29,419 nt of DNA from Chloroflexota bacterium (lineage in GTDB: Bacteria; Chloroflexota; Ktedonobacteria; Ktedonobacterales; Ktedonobacteraceae). The notes beneath the pieces were generated by a model. The model was given only the letters and a program-made list of their open reading frames with translations. It was not told the origin of the DNA and searched no databases. The DNA lies in contig DAHVFL010000004.1 of assembly GCA_027316975.1 (NCBI GenBank), forward strand, positions 1 through 29,419, written 5' to 3'. The stretch's first letter is position 1; every line of letters starts with the position of its first letter. Shown piece by piece: positions 28,471 to 29,419 of the stretch. The position numbers and the translations under genes were made by a program.

Positions 28471-29268
28471 CTATCCTACTGGTGTCTTTAACGCTTGATA
28501 AAATATTTTTGCCAGTTGCTCGTAGCCGATATCGCTCGGATGCAGCCCGTCATTGCTGTTGATATATTCGGGATGGGCCTTCAAATTGTAGTTCTGTTGC
28601 GTGAGATCTACCAGGATGGCCTGGTGTTGCTGAGCAGCGCTGGCGATAATCGTGTTATATGCCTGTATTTGCCGGGTTAGCGCCTGTGGATCAGCCTGGG
28701 CGAAAAAAGGCAGAAGGGTCAGGTCGGGAATGTTGGCGATTGCTATGGGCGCGCGGGGCGAATTGGCTCGCAGGCGGGCCAATAGCGTGTTGAGGTCGCG
28801 GGCATAGCTGTCAGGTGGTATCTTAGCTACGATATCATTCACGCCCAGCCAGATGGTGATAAGCTCGGGATGTGAGTCGAGGGCGATGGGCAACTCCAGG
28901 CTAAGCGTTTGGTGGGTGGTGATACCCGGGATGCCCAGGTTAATCAGGTGGATATTTGACGGACCAAGTAGAGCAGCAAGGTCTGTCGGCCAGTTATCTT
29001 CGTAAGGGTTGAACGTGCCAATGCCGAAGGTATCCGAAGCCCCGATAGCCACGTAGGTAATTTGTTTAACGCTTTGTTGGTGAGATGTGGGTGCGCTGGA
29101 TTGGCCGGTCAGCGCTGTCGAGTTCTGGGCGCAAGCGACGCTGGCAAGCATCACCAGTACCAACGAGAGCGCGAAAACATATCCAGGCGCCCGCCCATAG
29201 CGCGCCCGGCCCTTTCGCTGAGAGTCGCGTAACGAGTGCGTGGCGCGTGTAAGTCGGTCAAAGGTCAT
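28471..29268 (-). CDS. SGNH/GDSL-family lipase-esterase, exported
   Basis: 265 aa. The N-terminus is Arg-rich then hydrophobic (VFALSLVLVMLASVACAQN), a signal segment with a weak lipobox ending at Cys46, so it is probably anchored or secreted. The four SGNH blocks are visible: Ser78 in IGASDTFG, Gly112 in INLGIPG, Asn144 in WLGVNDI, and Asp240/His243 in DGLHPS. It would hydrolyse an ester or thioester outside the membrane. It is followed after 2 bp by the FtsX-like permease. SGNH plus FtsX permease plus MacB-type ATPase is the composition of the tesA-ybbA-ybbP cluster of Proteobacteria, so joint function is likely. A TATAAT lies at 29339-29334 upstream without a good -35. Confidence 0.9.
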   Translation of the reverse strand: MTFDRLTRATHSLRDSQRKGRARYGRAPGYVFALSLVLVMLASVACAQNSTALTGQSSAPTSHQQSVKQITYVAIGASDTFGIGTFNPYEDNWPTDLAALLGPSNIHLINLGIPGITTHQTLSLELPIALDSHPELITIWLGVNDIVAKIPPDSYARDLNTLLARLRANSPRAPIAIANIPDLTLLPFFAQADPQALTRQIQAYNTIIASAAQQHQAILVDLTQQNYNLKAHPEYINSNDGLHPSDIGYEQLAKIFYQALKTPVG

Positions 29269-29379
29269 ATATTACCGGCCTGACTGGATTGCGATTGAAT
29301 GCAATGATAGTAGACGAAACAATTCCGGTTATGATTATAACATATCGCTTTGCCGGGGTAGCGAGCGAACACTACCCTG

Positions 29380-29406
29380 TACATACATACATACATACAT
29401 ACATAC
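29380..29406. repeat. Tetranucleotide microsatellite (TACA/ACAT)
   Basis: About 6.7 perfect units of TACA at 29380-29406, roughly 110 bp upstream of the SGNH gene start and beyond its possible -10. Confidence 0.9.
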
Positions 29407-29419
29407 GTGCGGAGTTTAC

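Overview
The window looks like chromosome from a Chloroflexota bacterium, most likely class Ktedonobacteria. This is inferred from gene content, not computed: a mix of low-GC-Gram-positive-style control (a serine T-box leader), an MglA-type GTPase, a large XRE-HTH/helical-repeat regulator, FtsX-type permeases, frequent TTG/GTG starts and many long hairpin repeats. Most flanking genes are GC-rich; the 2.2-4.6 kb region is visibly more AT-rich.

Layout. 1-230 (-) is the N-terminus of a DNA polymerase III delta'/DnaX-type clamp-loader subunit. 328-2107 (+) is a promoter, a serine T-box riboswitch (specifier UCC) and serS. 2153-2302 (-) is a small Cys-containing protein. 2420-3808 holds a tRNA-Arg(GCG) gene with a 1.2 kb islet inserted into its 3' end. 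The islet is bounded by 30-bp direct repeats of the tRNA and carries a PD-(D/E)XK nuclease, a small ORF broken by an in-frame TAG, a palindromic operator with divergent promoters, and an XRE repressor; no integrase is present. A VapBC-like toxin-antitoxin pair follows (3951-4636). 4746-6245 (+) is queC and a YhhQ-type queuosine-precursor transporter. 6326-10617 (-) holds glycogen phosphorylase, a NarL-type response regulator and an MglA-like GTPase. 10893-11855 (+) is a Gfo/Idh/MocA oxidoreductase, convergent with an XRE-HTH regulator translationally coupled to a methyltransferase (11891-14520, -). 14731-15266 (+) is a pair of small coupled ORFs. 15704-18605 (+) is gatB and a glutamate dehydrogenase. 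18672-19229 (-) is a very acidic disordered protein. 19736-21682 (+) is dxs. 21734-23589 (-) is a small membrane protein and a DUF6624-like protein. 23749-29268 (-) is an SGNH hydrolase, a 1083-aa FtsX-like permease and a LolD/MacB-type ATPase, resembling the tesA-ybbA-ybbP set. A MerR/GyrI regulator relic and a hairpin repeat lie between permease and ATPase.

Two themes stand out. First, the tRNA-Arg islet is a compact apparent mobile unit without a recognisable recombinase. Second, the intergenic DNA is packed with long, near-perfect inverted repeats of at least four families. Some sit at ends of convergent genes, where they probably act as bidirectional terminators. Others sit in 5' leaders, and two actually contain the stop codon of the preceding gene. 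One family has given rise to a 20-bp tandem array. Several sigma70-like promoters with 17-18 bp spacing can be read directly and are listed.
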